64,000 bases of DNA from the NCBI RefSeq assembly GCF_020360975.1, contig NW_025408669.1, positions 7,378,001-7,442,000 on the forward strand, given 5' to 3'. Within the stretch, counting starts at the first letter, position 1; the number at the start of each line of letters is the position of its first letter. The DNA comes from Hirsutella rhossiliensis. Taxonomy: Eukaryota; Ascomycota; Sordariomycetes; Hypocreales; Ophiocordycipitaceae. Below the pieces are notes generated by a model, which was given only the letters and a program-made list of their open reading frames with translations, searched no databases and had not been told where the DNA came from. This document shows, piece after piece, positions 32,051-43,691 of the stretch. The translations under genes and the position numbers were made by a program.

Positions 32051-32774
32051 ATTGACGTTCGGGGGTTGGTATTGCGGTTTAGTGGAAAGGGCCAAGGGAT
32101 GCTTGTGGATTGAGGGCTGATGGATGAAGTTGTTCGTCAGATCAGGCGAGGACAAGATCTTTATACCTTGCGTATCGGTGCCGAGTTGGTGGGGATACTG
32201 CACACCAGCATCCGCGAGCCGCTTCATACATGCCATTGCGTGGCAACAACACGTCATAATTTTCTGATATGGACCAAGATTTTCAAGTCTCAACCTTATT
32301 GAGTGTAGGGCAAAACAAAGGCTTGAATACAAGGCGAATCACATGGGTATACCGTACTAGACCCCCAGCCAGAGCGCAAGCCTCCGTTTGTCGACTGGTA
32401 AGTAATACTCAGGATTGAACCAGTTTGCTGAAATTCCAGACTACCAGCAACGTCTCACCATTCTCGTGCTGGACAGGAACTTTGGCTCGGAAGTCGCTCG
32501 TCCTATCGGCGGCACATCGTTGAGACACACGGTCAGGAGGATTGTCTCGACCAAGACACTCATCACTTTGACGTCCTCGGGCTTGTCAACCAGGCGAAAG
32601 AAAGGATAGCTCAGCAAAAGTGGAATGCAGACTCCAAAAACGGTGGCTGCTGGCGTACTTGCACTGCTATGGACCCCGGGTCAATAAGCATTGAAGCCGA
32701 TAGGACCTCAAAATCGGCGAACATGTACAGGCTCCTGCTCGGGCTCTGTTGCCGGACAACCAGGGCAAGCTTGC
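32051..32774. other. intergenic gap
   Basis: Promoter of the repeat-protein gene (left) and 3' flank of the aldehyde dehydrogenase (right). No further coding signal. Confidence 0.4.
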
Positions 32775-34475
32775 CTAGTCGTCCCAGGTTACGCACTTGG
32801 TGACGAGAAACTCCTCCATGCCCTCGGCGGCGTTGAAGCGGCCCCAGCCGCTGCGGTTGACGCCGCCAAACGGCAGCGCAACCTCATCTTGAACCGTCAT
32901 GCTGTTGATGTGTACCGCACTACAGCCAGGCACATTCCGTCAGCGAAAGGCGCCTTGGTCTACCAGAACAGGCCACCTACCCGCACTCGAGCTTCTTGGC
33001 TAGGGCGAACCCCTTGCGAAGATCCCTAGTGAAGACCGAGGCCGACAGCCCGTACCCCGAGCCATTCGTCACCTCGACGGCCTCTTCCTCGCTTGTTACG
33101 GTGACGTAGCCCATCAGCGGGCCAAAGTTCTCCTCCCTGGAAGCATCCATGTCGCTGGAAAGGCCGCCGAGCACCGTCGGGGCGAAGTGTGCAGCTTTGC
33201 CAGGGGGATTCGGGCCTCCCGAAAAGACGTGGGCCCCCCTGGCTTGCGCGTCGGCGACCACTGACCCGAGACGCGCTGCCGAGGCTGCCGAGGCTACCAG
33301 AGGAAGAGACGGACTGGCTGCCTGGGCAGCGGCGAGGCTCTTCTTGAGGACCTGGAGGAACTCGGGTGCGATGTCTGCGTGGATGATCAAGCGATCCGTG
33401 GACATGCAGATCTGACCAGCCTGAGCTCGCATCTCGAATCAGCCGGACACGGCTATCCACGACGGATTCAGGGGTAACGACGGGCTCGGGGGTGAAGCCG
33501 GATGCAGCATTTCTTCCGCTCCCACATACATTGGCAAAACCCCCCACGATGCATGCCCTGGCGGCCTTTTCCAGGTCGGCATCCGGCAAGATGATGGCGC
33601 TATTCTTGCCCCCGAGCTCGAGCAGGACGGGCTTGAGGTTGTCACTGCAGAGGCGGGCCACTTTTCGCCCGACGGTGGCACTGCCGGTGAAGTTGATCTT
33701 TTTCACGGCCGGATGCTCGACCATGGCTCTGGCCAGATCGGGGGCGTCTGACGGACAGCTCGAGATGATGTTGACGACGCCGGCCGGCGCTCCGGCGTCG
33801 TGCAGGATCTTGCCCAGGGCCCAGTAGCAGCGCGGCGTCATCTCCGAGGCCTTGAGGACCGTCGTGTTGCCTGTTGCCATGGCCGTGGCGGCCGCGCGAA
33901 CGCCAAAGACGTACGGGGCGTTCCTATCGTCGTCATCATCATCTTGGCCGTCATGGGTCCGGCACGCCTTGAAACTCCCGACCAGGCACCGTCGGGATGG
34001 AGCTCACTCACCAGGGCACAATCCCCAACACAACGCCGTACGGCTCCTTCCACACCATGGCACTCTGGCCCTCGGTCTCGACGGCCTGCACGCTGCCGCA
34101 GACGGTGGGTGCGCGGGCGGCGCAGTCGCGCAACATGGCGATGGCCAGCTCAAGCACAAGGTGGCGGGCGAAAGCGGCGTCGGCGCCCATCTCGGTGCTC
34201 ATGTAGCCGCTTAGCTCGTCGGCGCGCTCCTCCATGAGGGCGGCGGCCCGGAGCAGGATGGCCCGGCGCCGCATCGGCTTGGAGGCCTTCCACGCGGGCA
34301 GCGCCGCCGCGGCGGCTTCGACGGCGAGGAGGGCATCGGCGGGCGAGGCCGAGGCGGCGTTCCAGCAGACGTTGCTGGTCGAGGGAGCGATGACGGCAAA
34401 GGTGGTCTCGTGCGTCTTTTCGGCTCCGTCGATCCACGAGGGGACGGTCAGGGGAGGGGGGGACTGGGTGGCCAT
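32775..34475 (-). CDS. NAD(P)-dependent aldehyde dehydrogenase (salicylaldehyde-dehydrogenase-like)
   Basis: Oxidises an aldehyde to the acid; overall pattern resembles the salicylaldehyde/vanillin dehydrogenase-like group found in fungi that degrade aromatic compounds. Four exons: 34012-34475, 33530-33923, 32981-33420, 32775-32919, with three introns (88, 109 and 61 nt) all bounded by GT and AG. The spliced product is about 480 aa, the normal ALDH length. Key features: PWNAPYVFG (rebuilt across intron 1), ATGNTTVLKASE, NFTGSATVGR, catalytic Glu in LELGGKN near residue 257, catalytic Cys in GQICMST near 291, REENFGP, and the C-terminal LPFGGVNRSGWGR. No targeting signal is obvious. Substrate preference is inference. 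Confidence 0.93.
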
Positions 34476-35448
34476 TGATTCGATGTCTAGAGTCTAGGAC
34501 GCGGTGCGAGCAAAGGGATGGTTTCCAAAGGGATGTGCGGGCCGTTGACTTGGGCTTCGCGTCATGAAAAGACTTGCATCTTGCATCATCCATGGACCCC
34601 GACCCGAAATAGGGCCCGACAGTATGGCAGAAGGGTCGCTTACTCTGCATGCACGATTCATGCATGCGGGGGTTGTTGGTATTAATGGGGGAAACCTTTA
34701 TCACGGCATGGGGCTTACAACATGAAGTAGAGGGTTATGAAGAGGTAGAGACATATATGATCGGTGTTGATAGCAAGCCAGCTGAATTGGGTTGCCATCC
34801 CGCACTTTTCTACACGTTCAATGTTACCTTGCTATGCTCGTATGGAAATCTCCTTGCCTTGGTTACCTTGAAGCTCTACATAGTTTAGTCTGGTGTCTAA
34901 CTAATAACAGTGCGCGCAATGGCCGTGTCCAAAGCGAGATTAGTCTTTGCAGACTTGCAAGACGAAACGTGCCTTTTGCATCTTATATGCTTTCACAACT
35001 CTCCAGTACATTCGCGAAACGGATAGTTTCAGCGTGCTGAAACAACTGTAGGCGGTTTGACGTTGAACATTCATTACTTCATTCCTCAAGCGACGTTGCC
35101 CTATGATACTTGTCGTCGCCAATCAGCCTCGACTTTTTCACACGAGCAAGGAAGAAACGCATCGTGAACTGATTGCTCAATAATGGTGCCAGCGGAATAA
35201 ACTCCAACAGAATGAAGGTCCCGAGTCACGCAAAGGAATCATAACTTGTCGTGCATCTACCAGGCCAAGTCGAAGTTCAGGAATGTCTAGGGTAGGCCGG
35301 TAGGTCCGAGTAAGCGAGCTGCCTTCCGTCCATCTTCCTCTCCCACCAATTGATCACGAGACCCTCTGCTTCAACATCACCTCATCACCCTCAGCTCCAA
35401 TCCACCATCCCGACGACGAACCGCTGCGGCGAGCGATCCCCCATCGCC
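34476..35448. other. intergenic, shared promoter region
   Basis: Divergent promoter region between the aldehyde dehydrogenase (minus) and the aminopeptidase (plus). The right end is CT/CA-rich leader sequence. No coding signal. Confidence 0.4.
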
Positions 35449-37079
35449 ATGCCCGGACCCATTCGCCTGGCCCTCTTCGGGGCCGTCACATCCGCCGCCC
35501 AAATCCCCTTGCAGCGACCCCTGCAGCAACAGCCATTGCCTTCGGCCGACTCCCTCGCGCCGCTGGATTCGGAACGCCTGCAGCACCGGATCCGCATCGA
35601 GAACCTGCGGCATCGGGCCGAGGCTCTGTACGACATTGCCCGGCGGTCCGAAGACGACTGGGGACACCCGACGCGCGTCATTGGAAGCCCAGGCGAGTCG
35701 CAGAGCACGGCTGTACGAAGAGGCCTTGCTGACCATCGCTCCCAGGCCATCTCGGCACCTTGGACTACATCCGATCCACCCTCGCCGGCCTGGGCGGCTA
35801 CTACGCCGTGTCCGATCAGGTCTTCTCAGCCGTCGTCGGAAACGTGACGGAAGCCCGCCTCGTCATCGGACACACCGTCCCCAACAGCACCGCCTTTAGT
35901 CTGACGCCGCCCACCGAGAACAAGGAGCCCGTCTATGGCGACCTGATCCTGGTCCCGGGCTCCGGCTGCGACAGCGATGCATACCCCGACGTGGTGGCCG
36001 GCAACATTGCCCTCGTCAGGCGGGGCGAGTGCTCCTTTGGAGCAAAGTCAGAGCTTGCTGGCCGTGCTGGCGCAACCGCCCTCGTCATCGTCAACAACGA
36101 GGACGGCGAGCTCCATGGAACTCTGGGCACCCCCTCTCCCCACCAGGTCGCCACTTTTGGCCTGTCCAAGGCCGACGGCGACAAGTTCGTCGGCCAGCTC
36201 GAAAAGGGCCACAAGCTCGATGCAATCGCCTACATGGATGCCAACGTCGACACCATCCAGACAACCAATGTCATCGCCCAGACGCTCCACGGCAACGCCG
36301 ACAACTGCGTCATGCTTGGCGGGCACAGCGATGGTGTCGCCGAGGGTCCCGGCATCAATGATGACGGCTCCGGAAGCCTCTCGGTGCTTGAGATTGCGGT
36401 GCAGCTGTCACACTACCGCGTCAACAACTGCGTCCGCTTTGCCTGGTGGGCCGCCGAAGAGGAGGGCCTAGTCGGAAGCGACTTTTATGTTGCCAGCCTC
36501 GACGATGACGAGAACAAGAAAATTCGTCTTTTCATGGACTACGACATGCTGGCCAGTCCCAATTTCGGCTACCAGGTCTACAACGCAACCAATGCCGAGA
36601 ACCCCGCTGGCTCCCAGCAGCTCCGAGACCTCTATGTCGACTGGTTCGACAAGCACGGCTTCAACCACACCCTGGTTCCTTTCGACGGCCGCAGCGACTA
36701 CGACGGCTTCATCCGGCACGGCATCCCCGCTGGAGGCATCACCTCGGGCGCCGACGGCGTCAAGACCAAGGAGGAGGAGGACATGTTTGGAGGCAAGGCC
36801 GGCCAGTGGTTTGACGAATGCTATCACCAAGCGTGTGACGACCTCGATAATCTCGATTACACCGCCTGGGAGGTCAACACAAAGGTGAGTGGCCGTTTCC
36901 TTCTTTCCATCTTCGGATGTCCCTCGAGAGGCCGGGAATTAATATTGCTCCAGCTCATTGCACACGCTGTGGCCGTCTTTGCCGACTCGTTCAAGGACTT
37001 CCCGGAGCGAACAGTTCCAAGGCGGGCCGTCGCGGTCTCTCAAACGCCAGCACGTCGCCGCCGGACGCCTGTGATGTGA
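35449..37079 (+). CDS. secreted M28 aminopeptidase with PA domain (aminopeptidase Y / LAP2 type)
   Basis: Extracellular or vacuolar zinc aminopeptidase that trims N-terminal residues. About 502 aa in three exons: 35449-35692, 35746-36884, 36954-37079. Order: short signal sequence (ending near AQIPLQ), propeptide, an N-terminal part of the peptidase region, PA insert (GNIALVRRGECSFGAKS), then the M28 metallopeptidase core with all expected zinc ligands: GGHSDG, GINDDGSGS, AAEEEGLVGSDFY, DYDMLASPN and ECYHQACDD. The first intron is of GC-AG type (GCGAGT...CAG), supported by the conserved GSPGH it restores and a GCTGAC branch-like site. The last intron (69 nt) is in frame and stop-free. Several N-glycosylation sequons (e.g. 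NVT, NST, NHT) fit secretion. The C-terminal tail is basic and unusual for the family. Confidence 0.93.
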
Positions 37080-37156
37080 GGATGTATTGGAGTGTGACTT
37101 GAACTTGAGACACCGGTCAAATACATGTACATGTGTTATATAGACATTTAGCGTAT

Positions 37157-38587
37157 TTACCTGTACGATGTGGATATTTCCGGCTCAAATGTCTTGTCGT
37201 GATTCTCCCGCATCCGCTGGTCGAGGTCGTTGGGATAGAGCATGGTGCAAAGGGTTGTCATATCTTCGTAGACTCTGACGCAGGTTAAGTTGTAGGAGAG
37301 TCAAGACCCGCGAGTCCGGATGGGTGCCGTTACTCACACTTGTCGCTGAGTTGACCCGGGCACGTGTATTGCGTTCCCAATGTTGAATGGCAGCGAATAG
37401 AGGAGATTCCTGGCATCCCAGTCGTCCACTGCCAGATTCTTAGCAACTGCTGGTCTCAGAGTCTTCACACGGCTTCAAAAAAGCTACCCACCTGGCTCCG
37501 ACGCCGGGAGGTGGAGCTGATAGTGGTGTATGTAGGCCTTGTTGCTGAGCCTGTGTCTCGGAGCTCGCCAGTTGCCGGTATCGTACTCGTTGTGGGCGTA
37601 AAAGCTGCAAGCGTCAAAGACGAAAGCCCGGTCACTTTGAGCATCCATGGCGCAGTTCCCGTCCCAGGCATCGCCGTGGACAAGGCATGGTTTGAGGGAG
37701 CGGCCGTCTGCTTGCAGCGGGAGAAGCAGTCGGGGAACCACCTTGTCCAACGTCAACTCTGCGATCGTGGCAAACTCGGGCCAGCTTAGGATGGGATTCG
37801 CGAGGTCAACGATGTGTTGTAGGTGGCGCTTGAATACGTTGCACCAAGAAGCATCCCACACGTCGACTGCCTGGGCGATGGGCCCGTGGCACGTCCTCAT
37901 GTGGAAGCCAAACTTGCCCGTCGGCGAGTGAGAGCGAGCGTGAAGCTCCGCCAGTCCTGCGGCGAGTCTCTGCGGCTCGGCGGGCTGATGGCCTCGACTG
38001 GTGCTTAGCAGCGTCTGTCTTTTGTTGCTGGGAATGCCGGGCCTACATGCGCTGGCTGACCGACCTGGGAAGCGATATCGCGAAACTCAACCAAGAGGAA
38101 GTGTTTCTTGGGTCGTAGTTGAGAGCAGCGGCCCCAGGCATAAGGCTCGGGGCAAAACCCTGGGCTGGCGGTTGATATCGCTTTCAAAGACACAAATTCG
38201 CCTTCGCAGGTGCCTTGTCCCAGCTCGCCAAGCTCCACGACCTGAAAGCGTCAGCATATAGACGACACATCGTATCGATGTCGCAATGACGAGTTCTTCT
38301 TGGTGTGTCGCTACCTTGAGAAAATATTTGTGCCTGATTCCTGACGACAGCTGCACCGTGACCCTCGCCGTCTCTCCCCAAAGCGACTGTCCGTATCTGA
38401 CACATTCAAGCAACGTCGTGTTCTTGTCGGGAAATGCCTCCGACGTTTGCCATGGCTAGTCAACAACCTCTAAGAGCTTCTAGCCGTTCGTTTCGGCAAG
38501 CTTACCCGCGACGACGTTGCCATCGAGCTCAAAGGGCCCCATGGCATGAGGCAGGGACATGGGCTCTGTGGGGGTGGTTTCAGACAT
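37157..38587 (-). CDS. fructosamine-3-kinase / ketosamine-3-kinase-like protein
   Basis: Predicted sugar kinase that phosphorylates fructosamines (glycated amines) so that they decompose, a deglycation repair activity. The family core is clear: PCLVHGDAWDGNCAMD (catalytic Asp loop), FVFDACSFYAHNEYD, GNWRAPRHRLSNKAYIHHY, then LYSLPFNIGNAIHVPGS and VYEDMTTLCTMLYPND. N-terminal lobe pieces: YGQSLWGETARVTVQL, HKYFLK, CEGEFVSLKAI, SPGFCPEPYAWG. Five introns are needed. Those after KYFLK, after DIASQ, in SEP|VDDW and near RQV|VYED read well. The first, after about residue 27 (FELDGNVVAG), does not: a good GTAAGC donor does not match the phase of the next exon (AFPDKNTTLLE), so the N-terminal splice is uncertain. 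The gene converges on the aminopeptidase with only 77 bases between stops. Confidence 0.85.
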
Positions 38588-40920
38588 TTGGAGCGCTTCG
38601 TCGATAAATTTTCTTTATGCGTATGATCATAGCCCTATTGGAAGCAGAGGATAGTCCGGATAGCACGAATGACCGACGCGTGATCCTTGAATATAAGGGT
38701 GAGAAGAAATTCAAACCTTTGGGGGGGTGGTGCTGCCTAAAAAGAAGCAGAACTGAGTGGTTGGGAAGTGTTCCTCCATGGAATACGCAAATACGGGACG
38801 AGACATGCTGTGTCACGTACTTGAAGATGATCAAGCTTTTCGTCATACCCCTTGGGCCGCCATGTCACATTGACCATTGTATCAAAGTGCTCTTGTCTGC
38901 AAGGGCTTTGAGGCTTCTGCCCTTCTTTACGATGGTCTCAGCCCGCAAAGACATGAATTCACGTGAAAAGGTACAGAGTCCATCCCTATGGATATCGAAT
39001 TTGTGCAACGGGGCAACACAACACTAGTTTTGCGGCTTCAACGACTGCCTTGATTGATGAAACAAAGAGATCTAGGCGCGGCGATGGTTAAAATGACACG
39101 ATAGGCTGCCGCAGCGAGATGGTTGGAGGAGAAGGTGGAGAGCAGGTGACATCAGATGTGACTGAAGAAAGTCCATTCAAAGTTTGAAAGCATCCGTAAC
39201 TCGATTCTGACGATGTCTTAATTCCCGTAGATTTGAGTCAAGCGTCGTCTCATCCAAGCTCCGCATTGGGAGACTCGTCTAGGAAGTGCCCAAGGTGCCT
39301 TTACAGTGAAATATATATACGTATATATCCCGTCGTCGAGCACGTAGCCATCGGCGGTGCCCCCGCTCATGTTCTGCCGTCACTGGCAGACGGCATGCAC
39401 GGAGAGTGCCGCGGGCTGCTTACACGCAGCTTTGAGTGCGGGCTGCCTGCCGGCGTTGCGGGCGGAGATGGCGTCAAGCAGTATTACCTGCACCGGCCCG
39501 GCAGCTCGGCTTCAGCTGGGCCGCTTTTTCCTGCCTGGATAGATGCGTTGCTCATTGGCTCCGGCGTCCAGAGTCGGCGGATCGATTAAGTTCAAGAGGC
39601 ATAATACGGAGTAGAGCAACTGACTTTGTGATGCACCACCCGACCCCTTGAATGGACAAGGCGACGTGCATGTATGGCCCGGGGCGGAGAGAAGAAGCCC
39701 CCATGGGAATCTCACGGTTACTCTGCACCTCAGATTCCATGCCATGCACCATGTAGTAGCACTGAACGACGAGTTGGACGATTAATGTACAGGCGGTATG
39801 TAGGAACGGCGTGCCTGCATTGCATGCCGGTACCGTGGGCATCTCGCTCATGTATTATTTATATCGAGCCCACAAGAGCGAGCACGCATAATAAAGGCCA
39901 TGACATGCAATTACGGAGTACACATAATACTGTAAGTTACGGATATTAATCCTCCACAGTACACACACACCTTTGCTTTGCTGGCCCGGCTCCTGCGGAT
40001 CCCCCCCCAGGAGCGGCCGGAGCGGAGGACCGACCGAGTTCCAGACCCTTTCCCAGGGTGGAAGAGACGGCACGACTAGAGGCACATACCCTCGCGCCAT
40101 GTCCGTGCATAAGGGGGGCATAAGGGGGGCCCGTCACAATCACAGCGAGGCCCTCAAGGCCCTCGGCGCAACGGCACAGCCCAAACAAGAAAGCATTGGC
40201 TGGCCGGGCGAACCACGTGTCGCGTGGCTCCCGGCATCGTGCAACATGACACCAGCCGCTTGGACAGGCTGTTAGGGCGCCGCCTGGTTGGCCCTTGTGG
40301 CTGACTGAGACTCGGATACTCGGCAGGCCGTCGTCAAGGAGGGAGGGGGCATGTTCCATTTCGAATCGGTTGATCCCGCCACCATACAGCATACACCAGC
40401 CTGGCCGGGGCAGTCCGGGGTCCGAGCCAGAGCCAGAGTGACGGCCAGATGCCGAATATCCGTCCCCTCGACGGGGAGCGTCAGCTTTCTTCCCCCCGTC
40501 CCCCCCCCGATCTAGTACTTGTATCTCCTGTCGACGCCGTGACTGCTGCTGCTGCCGCCGCCGCCGCCGCCGCTGCTGCTGATGTTGTTGTCTGCCGCCC
40601 CGAGGCAATGGATCTTCCAACATCTTCGTCCCTGTCCCGAGTCCTGTCTTGGCCCCAGCGAGAGCCGCCGACTTGTATAGCGCCACCCGTCTCAGCTGTC
40701 GATGCCGCTTCCAGAGCCAGAGACACGGCCATCTGAGCGGCCGAGGCGTCATTCGCCCCAAGGGAGGGGAAGGGAGAGAGCCGCCCCAGGGGCCGGCCAC
40801 TCGGGCCGTCTGCCTTCTTCCCAACGCACACGCCTCGTTCTGCAGCGCGCGCGCCAACCATCTGCCCCTGGATTCGACGGCGACGACAGCGTCGTTGGCT
40901 CTCTGCGATACCCGACCACC
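38588..40920. other. 2.3-kb gene-free stretch
   Basis: No coherent gene. TACGGAGTA motifs at 39605 and 39912. The right 450 bases are a GC-rich, CT-rich leader of the next gene and include a trinucleotide tract. Confidence 0.4.
40543..40592. repeat. GCT/GCC trinucleotide tract in a leader
   Basis: Run of CTG and CCG triplets, then GTTGTTG, in the putative 5' untranslated region of the STAND N-terminal-domain gene. A simple repeat prone to length change. Confidence 0.85.
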
Positions 40921-42129
40921 ATGGGCGAGATCCTCTCCATCACCACGGCCATCATCGGCCTCCTCGCCGTCGGCGGCCGGACCATGGAGCGCATCTGGGA
41001 TCTGAACCTGCCCGCCACGAAGCACTCACCCGCCCTCTGCCACGCCCTCCAAGAAGTGAAGCAATGCCGCTCCACCGTCACCCTCCTCTACAAGACCCTG
41101 TCGCTGCTCGAGGCCGGCCGCCTGCCCCTCGCCGAGCGCGCCGCCTGGATCGCCGTCGACGACCTCGCCGCCACCTTGACCGACACCGTGCTGGCCTTTT
41201 CCGATCTCCAGGCCGTCTGCGACGAGCTCGACCAGTCGCGACACCTGGCATCCATCGCCGCGGCGCCCGGTCCGGAGACGACGTCCGCCTATGCCCAGCG
41301 GATCGGCGCCTTGTGCTCCCGGATCCGCTGGCAGTCTCTGTCGATGAATCTTATGATTACCATTCTCAAGTGGTGAGTCTTGATTCCACGCCCTTCTTGT
41401 GCTGCAACCGGTCGCTAGGGGAGAGACGATGAGACATCGAGAGGGGCATGGGCGAGACGAGGCCCCGTATGATGGATCAGCAGGGATATCATGAGTTTAC
41501 CGAGATGCAAGCACACAATCTGACTCTTACCCAGTCCCGGCGAAGCCGACGCCGAAAACGCCAGGGTCGGGCTCCATCAGCGACTGACGCGAATCCTGAC
41601 ATCCAACACGGCACTTTCACACCGAATGCGCCTCCTCCAAGGCTCGCCCTCCAGCGGCACCATCATAGACAGAAACTCGCCTCCCCACTACTCGCCGTCC
41701 GACCCCGGCATGCCCCCGTCATCACCCCCGAGACCGACGCCGTCCGATTCCGATTCCGCCCCGCCGGGCCTCGCGGACCGCCGCCGGGCCGCGTCCCCCT
41801 TCTCGGACTACACGCTCGCCGACATCCCCGTCATGTCCATTGTCTCGCTCCCCGTCACCACCGACGAGCTGCGCGACGGCAGCGACGTCTATACGGCCGC
41901 GTATGCCCGCCGCATGGGTCGCCATCTGGGAGAGCTGGCGTGGAGGGCCGAGGCCCAGAACGCGAGCAGGACGCTTGAGGGCATCCGTGGCCGGGCAGAC
42001 GCCGACCACAACCGCGACAGCACGGCTGGCACTGTGGGCAGCCACGAGGGCGGCGTTCCGGCACACGCGGCGGCAGCGAAGAAATCCAGGTTTTACAGCA
42101 TACGGGTCAGAAGGCGGTGTCGAGCCTGA
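40921..42129 (+). CDS. fungal STAND N-terminal-domain protein without NTPase
   Basis: About 348 aa in two exons: 40921-41372 and 41535-42129 (162-nt intron, GTGAGT donor, CAG acceptor; splicing joins ILK-C-PGEADAENARVGL). The N-terminal 150 residues (MGEILSITTAIIGLLAVGG..., LNLPATKHSPALCHALQEV, LYKTLSLLEAG) match the helical domain found at the N-terminus of fungal STAND/NLR-like proteins, which can start with a short hydrophobic helix. The rest is Pro/Ser-rich linker followed by DYTLADIPVMSIVSLPVTTDELRDG and a helical, polar C-terminus. There is no NACHT or NB-ARC domain and no WD, ankyrin or TPR repeats, so it is the domain on its own. Start chosen for its ACCATGG context. Role unknown; a part in non-self recognition is only inference. 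Confidence 0.8.
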
Positions 42130-42545
42130 CGCCAAGTCTTGAAGAAGCTGGAAACGGTGCGATGATTTTTCCTTTCGGGTACATATATGCAACAACCGTG
42201 AACCAGGCGTCTGGAGGAGTCGAGGGATCCTCAAGAGACTGGCACACGAGTTGTAACAGGCGAGTTCCAATGTTTACATTGCGTACCAGGATATTTTCTC
42301 CGCTCAAAATACTCTTAAAAATGGTAAATCCCAGCGTTCCTTGCTCAGCTCTCGTTGATGTACGTGATTACAAAAAGTGTGCTCAGTTAGATACAGGTAG
42401 AATGGAAGAAGTCTGCTCGGTTATGTCCAAACAAGAAAAGAGCCCGTCGTTGCGCAATGTACTCGGCGCAAAAGACGACCTGCGCCCCTCCTGTGAAGTG
42501 TAAAGGATATCCAAGCGGCAAGAAGAAGCGTCAAGCAGCCCTGGG
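42130..42545. other. convergent 3' flanks
   Basis: Space between the stop codons of two converging genes. No coding signal. Confidence 0.4.
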
Positions 42546-43691
42546 CTATAGCAAGAAGGCGGCCAGGGCAGCCGCTGCCGCAACGAGATTGACGGTGACT
42601 CCGGCGGCGGAACCCCTCACCGTAGGGTTGGGCAGGGTCGTCTCGAAAGGGATGAAGCTGTTGGGCGGGGGACTGGAGAAGCCGCCGGCCGGGTTCCCGG
42701 AGCCCCAGGATCCGGTGGCGCCGGGGCCATACGACGCCGAAGTGCCGTTGAAGCCGGGCGTCCACGAGTCCGACTTGTCCGGCCGCGGCAGGTTCTCGTA
42801 CTGCTCGCAGCGCGCGCCGGGGGCCAGCTTGCAGGACTCGGCATCGACGCAGATGGACTGCAGCTGGGGGCCCTGGGTGTGGATGACGTCGACGGGCGGC
42901 GCGCAGCGGACGTTGAAGATGGTGTTGAGCGCGTTGGCGATGGTGTCAATGTCGTTTCTCGCCACCCCGAACGAGGCCGCGGCCAGGCCGACTTGCTGGA
43001 TGAAGTACGAGACCTCGGCATGGTTCAGGCCCATGTATTTGTGGACTTGGTACATCGAAGCATGGCCGTTGTAAAGGTTGAAGCCGGGCCCTCCCTGCAT
43101 GCTGCATCTCAGGAGGGAGCCGAAGAAGGTGTACAGGTGGTGGAGGAGGAAGCTGTCAAGTTTGAGGGGGTCAGTGTCTCGCATTTTTCCTTTATCAAAA
43201 TGCATCGAGTTCTGGCGGTCCCTCAGGGAGATGAGGCACTTACTATTGTCTGGAATTTTTGTTGTTGGCCGGCAGGTTCCTTCGCAGGGGGTCTGCGCCT
43301 CCACCGTCGAGGAAGGACACAGACTCGCCTCGACCGCTGCCGGTGTTGGTGGACTTCAAGCGGCCGTCAAAGTACGGCAGCAGGTCGACGTGAACGCCGT
43401 CGACTTGGCCGGCGGTCAGGATGCCCGGGACTTGGACACCGACATTGGGGAGAGTGTCTATCACGCAGAGGCACGGGGTCAGGGCGGCGTCTTGCAAGCC
43501 GGTGCGGGGATCTACTTACAGTTGCCGATGACAACAGTGTTGACCAGCACAGTCAGGAGCGTGGCCTGGTTCTGGGGCGTGTTCTCGTTGAGCAGGGCCT
43601 TGGTGTAGTAGTCGCAGATGGACACGTCGTCGGGGCGCTCGGCGTGGACGGCCGTGACGGCCGCGGCGAGGGCAACGCGGGAGAAGCGCAT
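42546..43691 (-). CDS. conserved GPI-anchored secreted protein of unknown function
   Basis: About 330 aa in three exons: 43520-43691, 43244-43457, 42546-43152; introns 62 and 91 nt (GTAAGT and GTAAGT donors, TAG and CAG acceptors). Signal peptide MRFSRVALAAAVTAVHA, then ICDYYTKALL, TLLTVLVNTVVIGNYT (rebuilt across intron 1), VPGILTAGQVDG, LLPYFDGRLKSTN, LDGGGADPLR, NSRQYFLLHHLYTFFGSLL (rebuilt across intron 2), and SYFIQQVGLAAASFG. Six or more cysteines lie in the C-terminal half (FNVRCAPP, SICVDAESCKLAPGARC). A Gly/Pro/Ser linker and the hydrophobic tail AAAAALAAFLL suggest a GPI anchor. I believe this is a widespread but uncharacterised family in filamentous ascomycetes; no enzymatic motif is visible. 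Confidence 0.82.

Noticed and set aside
31424..32113. 229-codon + ORF of GTGPALGP repeats
   Set aside because: Antisense of the secreted Pro-Arg-Cys repeat protein, which has a signal peptide and ordered cysteines.
39946..41025. 359-codon minus ORF
   Set aside because: Overlaps the STAND N-terminal-domain gene and its leader; low-complexity, no domain.
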